From: Rutidosis leptorrhynchoides
Lineage: Eukaryota > Streptophyta > Magnoliopsida > Asterales > Asteraceae
DNA length: 64,000 nucleotides
NCBI RefSeq assembly: GCF_046630445.1
Contig: NC_092343.1
Location: 134,285,501-134,349,500 of the forward strand
Direction: 5' to 3'
Each line of letters starts with the position of its first letter. Position 1 is the first letter of the stretch. This document shows positions 12,932 through 23,558 of the stretch, one piece after another. The position numbers and the translations under genes are program-made. The notes under the pieces are model-generated. The model ran no database searches. It saw nothing but the letters and a program-made list of their open reading frames with translations, and was not told where the DNA came from.

Positions 12932-13445
12932 TGTAAGGATATTAGGACCCAAAACAACACAAGTGATTCAACAAGATCACTCACCGATAGTAATTCTACA
13001 AGTTTACTAACCCACTTAATGAACGAAAGATTATAAATGCAAGAAATGTAAATCGACACAAGAGATAACGTGGTTATATGCAATCGTTGTGATTGCTTTA
13101 GTCCACGGACCAACTAGAGAATGTATTTACTGAATATTTGTGGTTGTGTTTACAATGAGTTACAAGAGGGTCTATTTATAAAATGATTTAAGGAGTAAGC
13201 TAAAAACAATTCCTTGAAGCTTCATGTGAGTTTCCTGACAGCTTCATGGAGGCTACATGTGAGTTTCCTGACAGCTTCGTGGAAGCTACATGTGAATTTT
13301 CTCACAACTTCGTGGAAGCTACATGTGAGTTTCCTAACAACTTCGTAGAAGCTACATGTGAGTTTTCTAACAACTTCGTGGAAGCTTCGTGTGAGTTTCC
13401 TAGAATCTTCCCTCTAATTGTTTAAAGTTCTCCATATCTCCAACA
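12932..13445 (-). mobile_element. Copia-2 5' LTR
   Basis: A 514-base LTR with the same termini as the 8244 copy, followed by target duplication GATGT at 13446-13450. It has one more 33-base tandem unit than the 3' LTR. Scattered substitutions (for example ACGCAAG against ACACAAG near the end) show the insertion is not brand new. Confidence 0.9.
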
Positions 13446-13628
13446 GATGTGATAATAGAAGAGGAGTACTTAGCACTATTAATGTTGGGATCATTACCCA
13501 AATCCTACAAGCCATTTGTATGGAATATGAGCACAGACCAGAACACTACACTTAAAGATGTGATACAGAAGCTCTCCTACTACAAATCAAGAAATGATGG
13601 CTACATGGATTCTCAAAGAAGGAATTAA
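13446..13628 (+). pseudogene. Copia gag fragment (target of Copia insertions)
   Basis: In the plus frame from 13446 the sequence reads about 60 codons, including EEEYLALLMLGSLPKSYK and TLKDVIQKLSYY, up to a TAA at 13626-13628. The SLPKSY motif is typical of the middle of Copia gag proteins. No start, zinc knuckle or pol follows, so this is a scrap of an older plus-strand Copia. The left part of this target would have continued through the Copia-1 and Copia-2 insertion point at 8236-8243. Confidence 0.65.
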
Positions 13629-13726
13629 CTAATCAATTGATGGATTGATTGTATATGTTGAGTGTTTTTATGTGCATATGTATAAACTTGACAAAACCTT
13701 ATTTCAACGTGATATTAAATTAAAGT

Positions 13727-14183
13727 GTTAAAGCCATAAATAGGCCATATACTTTTATTTTTGTCCCAATGTAGGCTATATACCTCAAAAAATACCAATG
13801 TATCTTATATACTTTCATAAAGTGTACTAATATGAACGAACAAAACTTATTAACCGGATAAACAACTAGACGATGACATGGCATCCTACGTGGAGAATAA
13901 CGTTGGTGATACATCGGAACAAAACTGAAAGTATATAACCTACATCGGAACAAAACTGAAAATATATGGCCTACATCGGAACAAAACTAAAAGTATATGA
14001 CCTATATGTAGCCATATAAAATGCAAAAAATAATGTTAAATAATTAACTTTACCGGTTTAGCAGGTAACTTGTTAAATTTGTGTACATCGATACAAAGAG
14101 TATCTAACCTACATTGGTATTTTTCGAGGTATATAGCCTACATTGAGACAAAAATAAAAGTATATGGTCTATTTATGACTTTA
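13727..14183. mobile_element. MITE-like element with about 60-base terminal inverted repeats
   Basis: The left end GTTAAAGCCATAAATAGG and the reverse complement of the right end, GTTAAAGTCATAAATAGA, match for about 60 bases with few mismatches. Inside, three tandem units of about 31 bases (AACAAAACTGAAAGTATAT...) lie at about 13919-14011. There is no coding capacity. Long inverted repeats would fit a Mutator-type MITE, but I could not fix a target duplication. A second, half copy in reverse orientation lies at 17156-17462. Confidence 0.75.
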
Positions 14184-15171
14184 ACCCTAAACTAAATAAC
14201 CAATTTTAGTTTATTTTATTTTTAAATTTGAATTTGAATTTGAATTTGAGAATTAGAAAATTCGATTAAATAGATGTGCAGATTTACAAGGGATTTTGAT
14301 CGAATGTTAGGTTCTGTGTAATTAAGAGACTGTTAACTTACAACTAAAGATAGAACGTGGAGTCAGCATGTTAGTACCTTGTGGCATCACACATAGACGT
14401 CCACATCAGCACATGTCGTTACGTGGCAGCTCGTTAATCTCTACGTAATCATCTTTTTTTAGCCACATATATACACATCATCAATTCTGACATTGATGAC
14501 CTGTAAATCAAAAAACCAGGATCACAAATTAGAAACCCTAAATAAGTTAAACGGAAATCACCGCGAAACATACATCCAAATCTGAAATTGCAGTTGGGGT
14601 TTCGATTACTAGAAAGCGAAAGGATGGTCATCCGAAAGGGAGTGGTGTACGACGCCATACAACTTGGTAAGGCCACTTGCAACCACTTCCGTGCTGACGA
14701 CTGCACTTGAGAATGCTAACACAAGATATAAAAAAATATCATTAAACAAAAAAAAAAAAAAAAAAACATCAATTGAGATTATGGTTGTTGTCTTTTATAA
14801 AATTTGCAATTTATAAAAAATATAAAAAATAATGAACTGTTGCTAAAAATTTTAACTGGAACAAGTTACTAAAATTCATGATATTTACAAATGACATTAG
14901 GCGAGTCCCCATCTTACCCGAGTCGGGTATAACACCAGCGCCAACAAATGGTGTGGACCCGGCACCAGCGTGTCAAGAGACGCGCCAGCTATACCAACAA
15001 CAGATGATGTCGGTATTTATGTGAGGCCCACGTTTTGTTAAATCAAATGATTGTTGGGGAGTAAAAAAAAAAAAGAAAAAAAAAACAAATTAATTTTGAA
15101 TACATCTGTTGGGTAACTTTGACGGTTTATTTTTTTTTTTTTTAATTTTTTTTAAATAAACCACTTTCACC
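14184..15171. other. No gene seen; A/T-homopolymer-rich spacer
   Basis: The segment holds poly-A runs near 14748 and 15063, a poly-T run near 15131, and a moderately GC-rich block at 14900-15040 that may be the subterminal region of the Harbinger element. A minus-strand open stretch at 14449-14706 has no recognisable domain. No terminal inverted repeat could be fixed by eye. Confidence 0.5.
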
Positions 15172-15184
15172 ACTATAAATATAT
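15172..15184 (+). promoter_or_regulatory. TATA box upstream of Harbinger transposase
   Basis: CTATAAATATATA lies 73 bases before the ATG at 15257, followed by a CA-rich leader typical of plant transcription starts. The promoter role is inferred from position. Confidence 0.5.
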
Positions 15185-15256
15185 ACACATCTTATTTATT
15201 TTTATCACACAATCAATACACTTTCCACTCAAATTTCTTTCAAAAAAGTTAAACAA

Positions 15257-16505
15257 ATGGATCCTTCTTTTTCTTCCGATGACTCGAGTGAAAACTCCAA
15301 CTCCGATCAAGAATTGATTGAATTGGGTTACAACGGAAAATGATGTACTCGATTCACTCGATATATTAAACCAAGAAGACGAAGCTAAAAATTCTCGAAG
15401 AATTATTAGAAGCCGTCAGTTGAGAAGAAATTATATTAATACCGTAAATAATTTGTTCAACGACTACTTTTCAAATGAGCCAACTTTTTCCGATAATTAT
15501 TTCAGGAGGCGGTTCTGAATGAGCAGATCGTTATTTCTTCGTATTTGTTATGCCATTACAAATTGCAATGAAGTTCCTTTAAAACCATATTTTCATTTTT
15601 TTTGAACAACGTTATCATGCTATGGGCGTACTCGGTTTTAATATTGATCAAAAATGCACTTCGTCCATACGTCAATTGGCATACTGAATTACACCCGATG
15701 CATTTGGTGAATATTTACATATGGGCCAACAAACTTCGTATGATTGTTTGGATGATTATTGTAAATGTATTATTCATCTATATTCGCGTGAGTATTTAAG
15801 AAAACCTATAGAAGAAGACGTTCGCCGATTGCACGCTAAACATGAGGAAATTCACGGTTTCCCTGGAATGTTGGGTAGTTTATATTGTCTGCATTGGCCT
15901 TGGATAAATTGTCTGGTTTCCTGGCAAGGTCATTACACAAGGGGGTTCACGAAGGTCCAACAATAATGCTCGAGGCCATTGCTTTACGATATGTGAATTT
16001 AGCACGCTTTCTTTGGTCTAACGGCTTCGAATGATGATATCAATTTTCTCAAACAATCAGATTTGTTCGACTATTTAATGGATGATAGAGCTCCGGAGGC
16101 TTGTTTCAATGTCAGCGGTCAAGAAAATAAAAAAGGATACTACCTTACGGACGGAATCTACCCGGAGTGGACAACAATTGTCAAGTCGTTTGAATGTCCA
16201 ATCGAACCAAAAAAATTTAAGTTTAAAAAATTTCAAGAAGCCGCAAGAAAAGACGTCGAACGAGCATTCGGTGTACTTCAAGGTCGTTGGGCAACCGCAA
16301 GATCATTTTACATCAACAAGATATGACGAATCATGTATACTTGTGTTATACTACACCACATGATAACCGAAGACAACGAACGCAATATATGCGACCTCGA
16401 AGAAGACTATCGCGGAAGACCAGAAAAATATCCCGAGACGGTCGTGGACGAAAGAGTTGAATATGAACAACGCATGTCACGTAATAATTTGATCGAACAC
16501 ATTTT
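15257..16505 (+). pseudogene. PIF/Harbinger transposase (DDE_Tnp_4), broken
   Basis: The start is ATG at 15257 (MDPSFSSDDSSENSNSDQ). Frame changes follow at about 15318, and a TGA at 15516-15518 interrupts RRRF-MSRSLFLRIC, where arginine is expected. The nuclease region shows GMLGSLYCLHWPW, in which a tyrosine codon (15883-15885) stands at the first catalytic aspartate (GSIDC.HW in relatives). YYLTDGIYPEW carries the second aspartate, and RKDVERAFGVLQGRWA carries the glutamate. The C-terminal NNLIEHI ends near 16505, where LINE sequence begins. Loss of the first acidic residue plus several frame breaks make it inactive. Confidence 0.88.
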
Positions 16506-17100
16506 GACACTCCTGGCTTGGGTAAAATGGGAACAAATCCTATTATCATATGACTCGGGAGGCTTAAATGTTGGCTCCCCAAAACATAAAAATTGGTCAC
16601 TTTTAACAAAATGGTGGTGGAGATTCCTCACTAACAATAACGCTTTTTGGGTTCGTATAACTAAAAGAATTTACGGGGAAAAAAAATGGTGGGTTGGGTT
16701 GCATTACCCCATACAATGATAACAATCTTAAAAAATTTTCTGGTAGAACATGGTTTAATGTCTTAAATATCGAACACACCCTAACTAAGTTAGGATGTGA
16801 CTTGTCTAATGCGTTTGTTAAAATAATAGGTAAAGGTCGAGAAACAAGTTTTTGGAATGACAAATGGTGTGGTGAAGTCCCTTTGAAAGACAAATACCCG
16901 AGATTGTATCGAATGGATTCTTAACAAGCAAGTTAGTTGCTGATCGTGCTAATTGGGAAGATGAAGCTACCGTTATGCTAACCTAGAACTGGACAACCCC
17001 TCCGAAATAGAGGGCCATCTCTGATCTAACTTCATTTGCGATCCAAAATTGAAGATTACACCGAACCTTCAAGTCTTTAAATAGTTTCCTCTCGATCCAA
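16506..17100 (+). pseudogene. LINE ORF2 fragment 1
   Basis: The reading frame joins the Harbinger tail with no spacer and shows GGLNVGSPKHKNWSLLTKWW, a sequence typical of the region downstream of RT in plant L1-type LINEs. A frame change near 16690 leads to WFNVLNIEHTLTKLGCDL and GRETSFWNDKWCGEVPLKD, the connector before the zf-RVT domain. It stops at 16924, and LINE-like remnants fade out by about 17100. It lacks RT motifs and a poly-A tail, so both ends are missing. Confidence 0.7.
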
Positions 17101-17155
17101 ATGATGTGTTTATAGGTCTATGTTGTAAATATTTTATTATTCTAATAAAGTTATA

Positions 17156-17462
17156 GGTTAAAGCTATAAATACGCCATATACTTTCACTTTTCTTTCAAT
17201 GTAGGCTATATACCCAATAAATTACCAGTATAGGTCACATAATTTCAAAAAGTGTTCTAATATAGGCTATTGGTGACCGTTTACCTGCTAAACCGGTAAA
17301 ATCAATTTTTTAACATTTTTTTAAATTTTATATGGCTACAAATGTGTTATATACTTTCTTTTGTGTTCTGATGTTGGTTATATACAAAAATGATTTGTTC
17401 TGATGTAGGCTATATACTTTCATGTTTGTTCGCTCATTTTTGTTTTATCCGGTTAACAAGTT
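17156..17462 (-). mobile_element. Half copy of the 13727 MITE, inverted
   Basis: The sequence from GTTAAAGCTATAAATACG onward follows the reverse complement of the right half of the 13727 element. Shared segments include CAATGTAGGCTATATACC, TTACCTGCTAAACCGGTAAA and TATATGGCTACA. The opposite terminal repeat is missing. It lies between the two LINE fragments. Confidence 0.7.
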
Positions 17463-17699
17463 CAATGCGTATGATTTTAAAAGGTAAGAATGTAATAATC
17501 AAAATTTAAGTTTGTTTCACATAAATAAACAGAGCTCTATTCCATATAAATAACCAGAGCTCTACTCAGGATCTTCGGTAGCTTATTAGTAGCTTATTTT
17601 GACAGTAATATACTAATATTGTCATATTTTGTTTTAGGAATGTAATGTAATATTTAGCCATTACTTATACAGTCTGGTAGTGTAATAAGAAATTTATAC

Positions 17700-18679
17700 A
17701 TGGTGCAAAGGGTGGTATTGACAGTCTTAATAATAGTATGACTGGAGTTTGGAAGAACATGATTAAATATGTTGTAGCTGCTCAAGATAATAAACTACTA
17801 CCTGATACTCCTATTCGATATAAACTTGGGAATGGTAACACAATAAAGTTTTGGACAGATGTATGGATTGGTTCCGTTCCACTTTGTTAGAGGTTAAACA
17901 TATTATTTTACTCAGATCGAAATTGCACCGTTTTAGATAGAAGGGATGCGACTGGTTGGAGGTGGCAGTGGACACGAAATAATCTGGGTAGCCGCAATGA
18001 ATCAATGATTAATGATGTGATCAATGTTCTCAACCAGGCTTCTTTTTCACTACTGCACAATTGTGATAAGGGTGTATTTTCTGTAGCAGGTACTCGAAGG
18101 GTGATTGATAATGGATTGCTTCCATCCTTGAATTTGAGTACGTATTGGTGTAAATCAGTTCCGATGAAGGTTAATATTTTTCTTTGGCGTTTGGCTATTG
18201 ATAGGCTTCCAACAAGAATTAATCTATGGCTTCGATATGTTTACCTGGAAAGTTTATCATGTCCTTTGTGCAGCTCTGGAATAGAGGATGTTAATCACAT
18301 TTTGTTTTCATGTGTGGTATCAAAAGAGGCCTGGAGAAAAATAAAAGTGTGGTTAGCTATTGATTTTCCTATGTTTGATAATTGGGCCAATTGTATTTCG
18401 TGGCTGTTGCAGTGGGCTGCATCTGCCCAATTGAAGATTAGACTTCAAGTTGTGGTTGCTGCAATGGTTTATGGCGTTTCAGGAATGATGTGATTTTTTT
18501 GGATAAAAGGGTGAAGAAGGAGGATATTTTTGATTATATTAGAATATTTTCTGTAGAACTAAAGATAATATCTCGTGGAACTCTTAGGCTTGTAAAGCCT
18601 ATGTAATTGTGTTTGTGGTTCTTTTGTTGCTTCTAGTTTCTAGCTAGAAGCTTAATAAAATTTGCCGTTCAAAAAAAAT
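17700..18679 (+). mobile_element. LINE fragment 2 with 3' tail
   Basis: Codons from about 17700 read LGNGNTIKFWTDVWIGSVPL, then after a stop a long open part at 18005-18493 carries the zf-RVT region: YWCKSVPMKVNIFLWRL, DRLPTRINLW and the metal-binding pattern CPLCSSGIEDVNHILFSC. A frame change near 18480 precedes the C-terminus and a TAA near 18605. A 3' untranslated part ends in AATAAAATTTGCCGTTC plus eight A residues at about 18671-18678, the usual LINE terminus. The insertion is 5'-truncated, as is normal for LINEs. Confidence 0.85.
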
Positions 18680-19139
18680 ATAATAAGAAACGATAGGCTT
18701 GAAATTTAACGTAATAAATGCACGAACTATTTTTTTTTTTTTGTAGATTAGCATATCATATTGTTAACATTTGAATATTTGGTGTTAGTTGGGTAAGAAC
18801 ATTTCACCACATGTCTTAAATCATTACCACTTTGGTCCCAAACCTAACGAGGACTAAAAGACCTACACATTTTATGCTTTTGGTTCCCTGAGGCGGATCG
18901 CTATCTTTGGTTACCGCACCGGTTCACAGACCGTCATCCACCACCAAAGATAAGCAGCGCTCCGCCAGTGAGGCCTGCAACGAGCGTTAACAGACAGAAA
19001 TGTGGGGCCCAATTGAATTTTTGAAATTCCTTTTTGACTCAAATAGCTACTTTTTGTTTTTTTTTAATTAATAAACCATTTATATGTATATATATACTAT
19101 ACACTCTTAACACTCATTTCATACAATTACTTTAAAAAA
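18680..19139 (+). other. 5' flank of the Harbinger ORF1
   Basis: No gene is seen. A GC-richer block (18780-19010) resembles in composition and phrasing (GTGGGGCCC context) the block at 14900-15040 upstream of the transposase. It may represent Harbinger subterminal sequence. A TATATATATACTATACAC stretch at about 19085-19103 precedes the ORF1 ATG and could serve as a TATA region. Confidence 0.45.
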
Positions 19140-19934
19140 ATGTCTCAAAATAATGATTTCTTCAACCATTTGGTAAACAATCCAATCCCGTCACCAATTT
19201 TTCGTCATCGAATCAAGCAAGTAATTCATCCCAAAGTCAAACAAGTTTTTCTCTACAACAACAATTTGTTCAATCACCACAACTACCATTCAACAACAAT
19301 TACAATTTGTTCAACCACTACAACTACCATTTAAACAACAACTACCATTTCAACAACAATATCAAAACATGAATCCATATTATTCACAACAACAACAATT
19401 TCCTATTAACCAACAACAATTCTATTCACAAAAACAACAACTCTCATACATACCACAATATGTAACACAACCCAATCTTGAAACCGTACCCGAAACACAA
19501 CCCGAAACCGAAAAACAAAAAATTAAAAGAAAAGGAAAAGCTAAAGTGTCCGAAGAAAATGAACGGCCGAAACGTCAAATTATGCTTTGGACTCCGGAAG
19601 AAGAAGAAATTTTGGCGGAACGTTGGCTTAATGTTACCGAAAATCCGAAAATTGGAACAAACCAAACGTACGAGTCGTTTAGGAATACGGTTGTAGACGA
19701 CTATAATATTGTCGCGGATCTCAAAAGGAACAACGATCAAATAACCGAAAAATGGGCAAAAATGTCAAGAGATAACAAAGTTTTTATTGCTATTTACAAT
19801 CAATTGGTTTTTTTTTTTTTTTTTGGCAAAGTGGTGCTAATGACTTGGATGTCATTGAAGCAGCGCATGAATAGTATCACAAACGTCAAGGTGTAGCTTT
19901 TTCGCATTTCAAAGCATGACAAATACTTCGTAAT
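19140..19934 (+). pseudogene. Harbinger ORF1 (trihelix/SANT protein), 5' half
   Basis: ATG at 19140 starts MSQNNDFFNHLVNNP. A frame change leads to a Gln/Asn-rich stretch and a basic segment, then the DNA-binding motif MLWTPEEEEILAERWLNV with QTYESFRNTVVDDYN and QITEKWAKMSRD. This matches the Myb/trihelix-like accessory proteins encoded by PIF/Harbinger elements, often annotated as GST T3-like. An 18-base T run near 19808 disrupts the frame. The remaining coding sequence runs to 19934, where Athila-1 is inserted, and resumes at 42827. Confidence 0.85.
19930..19934. repeat. Athila-1 target-site duplication (left copy)
   Basis: GTAAT flanks the LTR start here and is repeated at 42822-42826 after the 3' LTR. 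Harbinger ORF1 can be read across the joined target. Confidence 0.93.
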
Positions 19935-21783
19935 TGATATTGCTCAAAATGAACATATATTTAGGCGCAATATCAGTCCAAAATAATAAGTTTGTATTTG
20001 TATTTGTATCACTTTTCGGTTGTAAATGTATAAATATTCTAAAAGTGAAGACGGAGTGCGAAAATGAAGATTCAAAGAAGAGAACAGTCAAAATGCTCAA
20101 TGTACAAATTATACTCCAAGATGTACAAAATGTCTGGATCAGTTTGATGGGATCTAACACAGTATCCATGAGTAAATAAACAATTACAAATCATCATTGG
20201 TGGCTATTTTAAGGAGCTCTAATAAAATCAAAAGAAGACTTGAGTGACAATAGTTTGGCCAGATCATGCCAACTTCCCTTTATAAAATTACAAAAGAATT
20301 TATAATGGAGATAGTTGTCAAGTGCTATGATGATATACGGAGTAATAATTCACAAAGATGGAAACTCAAATTGAGTTGTTGCTTTTTAAAGATACAGCAC
20401 CAAGAAATATAATAAAAATATTAGGTGAAAGTGGTTACTTTCAATATTAAATTTAGAGAGTGGGACAAGTGAAAGTGGTTTCCATACTATTTTACACTTT
20501 GAATAAATAAACAAAATTATGGGACAACATGATGGAGCATTTGGGTTATAAAGAGAACACACACAGGGGGGACAAGGGAGCTAAGCAAGTTCCAAGAGTA
20601 AAAGAAGTTGACTAACATTCTCACACACACATCCGATTTATATTCCATTTTCCCAAGTTTCAGATTGTGTACTGTATTATAAATTTGTACGGGTGTTGTA
20701 ATTTGAAGTTTTCTACCGCGTTGAATTAATAGAAGCCAAGAACTTTTGTGTAAGTTTTATTTATCCTTTTACCATGTGTAGTAGCTAATTTATTATTATG
20801 CTTATTTAACCCAAGTAGTTATTATGTTTGACTAAAAATAGAAAATAGGTTGATTTAATTTGTACAACGATTAATATTTAGATAAAGAACGACCTTAAGG
20901 GAGATTGGGGTTTTAACTATTAATGGGTATGGTAAAATAATTAAGTGACAACTTGTTAAATTACCACTATTTATAATTTACTATATGTATAAATAATCAC
21001 ATACGTTGACCGGACACGGAGAACGGGTTATTTACATATATGGTAAATTATTCATTGAAACGGACACGTGAATGGATTAATGGTTAAAAGACTAGTTAAA
21101 ATTAAGGTGGGTTACATTCAGTGACAACTGGTGTAATTATTGACATACGTGACAACCGCGTCAAACCATCTAAATAGTATTTAGTTAGAATATTTAACTG
21201 TGGTTACAAGATAGAATGACGAGGACACTCGCATTTGATGCTTGTAATTATAGGACTGCGCTGGACAACTCCAGGTGGACATATTAAATATTCTACGGGT
21301 GCAAGGAAAATTAACCCAGGGTAAAAAGTAAAAAAGTAAAAGTCAAACATCGTAACTAAGGAAGTTAAATAAGCATAATACTCTTTTATTGTATTTTCAT
21401 CTCGTTTAGTTAAAGTAATATTTATTTACCGCAGTAATTTTTATTTACTTCATTGCTATAATTTAGTTTAAATTTATTATCTTGTTGTTTAAATTAAAAA
21501 GAAAAGCCAAAAAGACAAACCGGTCGTTAAACGGTAAATCCCCCCAAAGTTACGTATAATTACTATATATTACTAAATCTAACTTAGTTACTTAATTTAC
21601 CTAGATAACCTAGTAAAGCACCTAATAAAAGTGTCCATGGATCGACCTCCCGGACTTTACCTTAGCTATATTACCATACGATAGGTATACTTGCCTAGTG
21701 TGTTTTAGTTTAATTTTAGGTAATTTCCTGTAGTAAATAATATAAAACTGATAACCGTTTCGCCACCCCTAAAACAGACATCA
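19935..21783 (+). mobile_element. Athila-1 5' LTR
   Basis: Starts TGATATTGCTCAAAATGAAC and ends AAAACAGACATCA. A TATA-like TTATAAAG lies at 20546-20553, preceded by a direct repeat GTGAAAGTGGTT at 20425-20436 and 20469-20480. The 3' LTR carries one more copy of the TTTGTA hexamer, which with a single-base indel accounts for the 7-base length difference. Confidence 0.93.
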
Positions 21784-21789
21784 AGTTTT

Positions 21790-21807
21790 TGGCGCCGCTG
21801 CCGGGGA
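21790..21807 (+). other. Athila-1 primer-binding site (tRNA-Asp)
   Basis: TGGCGCCGCTGCCGGGGA lies six bases after the LTR. It is complementary to the 3' end of plant tRNA-Asp except for one base in the middle. Confidence 0.88.
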
Positions 21808-21887
21808 ACTTTTTGTGTCAACTAGGGTATCTAGGATTTAATTTGTAAATATATAAAAGACTTAGATAATTTTAGTACAAATTTAAC

Positions 21888-21959
21888 ATATGATTGACAA
21901 GGAACACATCATTTTGTCGTTTAGTAGCTAAATTCGTTCAAGTTCCTTGTCAATCATAT
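21888..21959 (+). promoter_or_regulatory. Perfect 18-bp hairpin in the retrotransposon leader
   Basis: ATATGATTGACAAGGAAC (21888-21905) is the exact reverse complement of 21942-21959, with a 36-base loop. It lies about 80 bases downstream of the primer-binding site, where retroelements often keep RNA packaging or dimerisation signals. The function is inferred from position. Confidence 0.6.
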
Positions 21960-22578
21960 TTTTTTTAACCATATTTTTCAATAAAAAAAAGGGTCACAAA
22001 ACAGAAAAAAAAAACTTACTGTTCGAATCCAACACATCTCGCAATTGGGAGTATGTCTGACACAGAATTGGGAATCAGTCAATTAGTGCACGAATTTTAA
22101 TTAAAATTATGAAAAACAATAAAAATAAGACAAAGTAGCAGGGAATAATTGAGGCTTTTCATGTAACTAATATATACATGCATTCTAATGCATTAGAGGG
22201 TATGTAAAAAAAAAAAAAATTGGACAATATTGAATGACGAGCAAGTTTTATGGTCAAAAATTGATATTGGGACAAGCAAGTTTTAGTTTAATGAATTCAT
22301 GTGCTGTCATCATACTTTAATTAATAATAATTAAAGTTTTATTTAGGGTTTTAATTAATAATAATAGTAGTTAGGTTTTGACTTTATTAATAATAAGTAT
22401 TTAGGTTATTTAATTGTTAAGTTAAGTAATTAGATATTTTAGGATAATTAGTATTAAAATATAAGATTAGTTTAAATAATAAATATAATAAATATTTTTT
22501 TTAAAAATTTTTAAATTAATAAATTAGTTAGTTTTATAAGTTTTAGATTATTCTTAGTTGTAATAGGTTAAGTAGTGA

Positions 22579-23558
22579 ATGCACCAAGCAAGACGTTCAC
22601 CACTTTTCATACGTTCACCATCTGTAACCCGATCAAGACATCTAGCCAATATTGTTGCCATTGATTTTTCTTTAGAATCATTATCTAGTCGAACGAGTAC
22701 TCCAATTCAAATTTTCGATAATCCATTTTTTGAACCCGACCTCACAATTGAGAACTCGGAGGATATTCAAGGACAATTCAGAGATCCTGAACCGCTAATA
22801 TTTCCTCTTGAACCACCAATCATTCAACCAGATGTTGTCGAGGAAGAAACCATTAAATCAGAACCCTCTAGTGATTCAGATTTAACAAATTCAATCATGG
22901 AAAATTAGGAACCTCTAAGTATGGAAGATCGAATGAGAGCCACACGCACAGGCCAAGGTCACGCCATTGCTCAACCAGACATTAATGCGTCAGATTACGA
23001 AATCAAAGGACAAATCCTAAACATGGTAACTAATCAGTGCCAATTTAGTGGTACGCCAAAAGAAGATCCAAACGAACATCTTCGAACCTTTAATAGGATT
23101 TGTACTCTATTTAAAATCAGAGAAATTGAGGATGAACAGATCTATCTCATGTTGTTTCCCTGGACTTTAAAGGGAGAAGCCAAAGATTGGTTAGAATCGT
23201 TACCGGAAAGAGCGATTGACACATGGGATGTTTTAGTTGAGAAATTTCTTAAACAATTCTTTCCGGCATCTAAAGCCGTGAGACTTCAAGGAGAAATTGT
23301 TACGTTCACGCAAAAGCCAAATGAAACATTATATGAGGCGTGGATAAGATTTGGAAAGTTATTGAGAGGATGTCCTCAACACGGTTTAGACACTTATCAA
23401 ATAGTGCAAATATTCTACCAAGGATGCAATGTTGCTACACAAAAAGACATCGACACAGCAGCTGGTGGTTCCATTATGAAGAAAACCGCAACTGAAGGTC
23501 ACAAAATTATTGATAATTCAGCATCCCACTCACATGAGTGGCACCAGGAAAAAGATAT
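22579..23558 (+). pseudogene. gag: Athila-1 gag, part 1
   Basis: ATG at 22579 opens the N-terminal tail (MHQARRSPLFIRSP). An in-frame TAG at 22906-22908 is followed in the same frame by MEDRMRATRTGQGHAIAQ. The capsid core of plant Gypsy gag follows: CQFSGTPKEDPNEHLRTF, YLMLFPWTLKGEAKDWL, VLVEKFLKQFFPASK and NETLYEAWIRFGKLLRGCP. At 23558 the frame is cut by element A, and it continues with no loss after the second GATAT at 32899. The TAG could derive from CAG. Confidence 0.92.

Larger units (their letters stand above)
8244..13445 (-). mobile_element. Copia-2, complete but decayed (Tork-like)
   Basis: A 5.2 kb minus-strand Copia with both LTRs, an iMet primer-binding site, gag, protease, integrase, RT, RNase H, a polypurine tract (plus-strand complement ATCTCCCACTT at 8725) and a perfect 5-base target duplication. 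The integrase-before-RT order defines Copia. The gag and RT motifs resemble the Tork/Tnt1 group. Several stops and frameshifts inactivate it. It landed inside the target duplication of Copia-1, and its right flank is a Copia gag fragment. Confidence 0.92.

Noticed and set aside
14449..14706. 85-codon minus-strand frame
   Set aside because: No motif, no homologous copy in the window and no promoter; kept only as part of a gene-free spacer.
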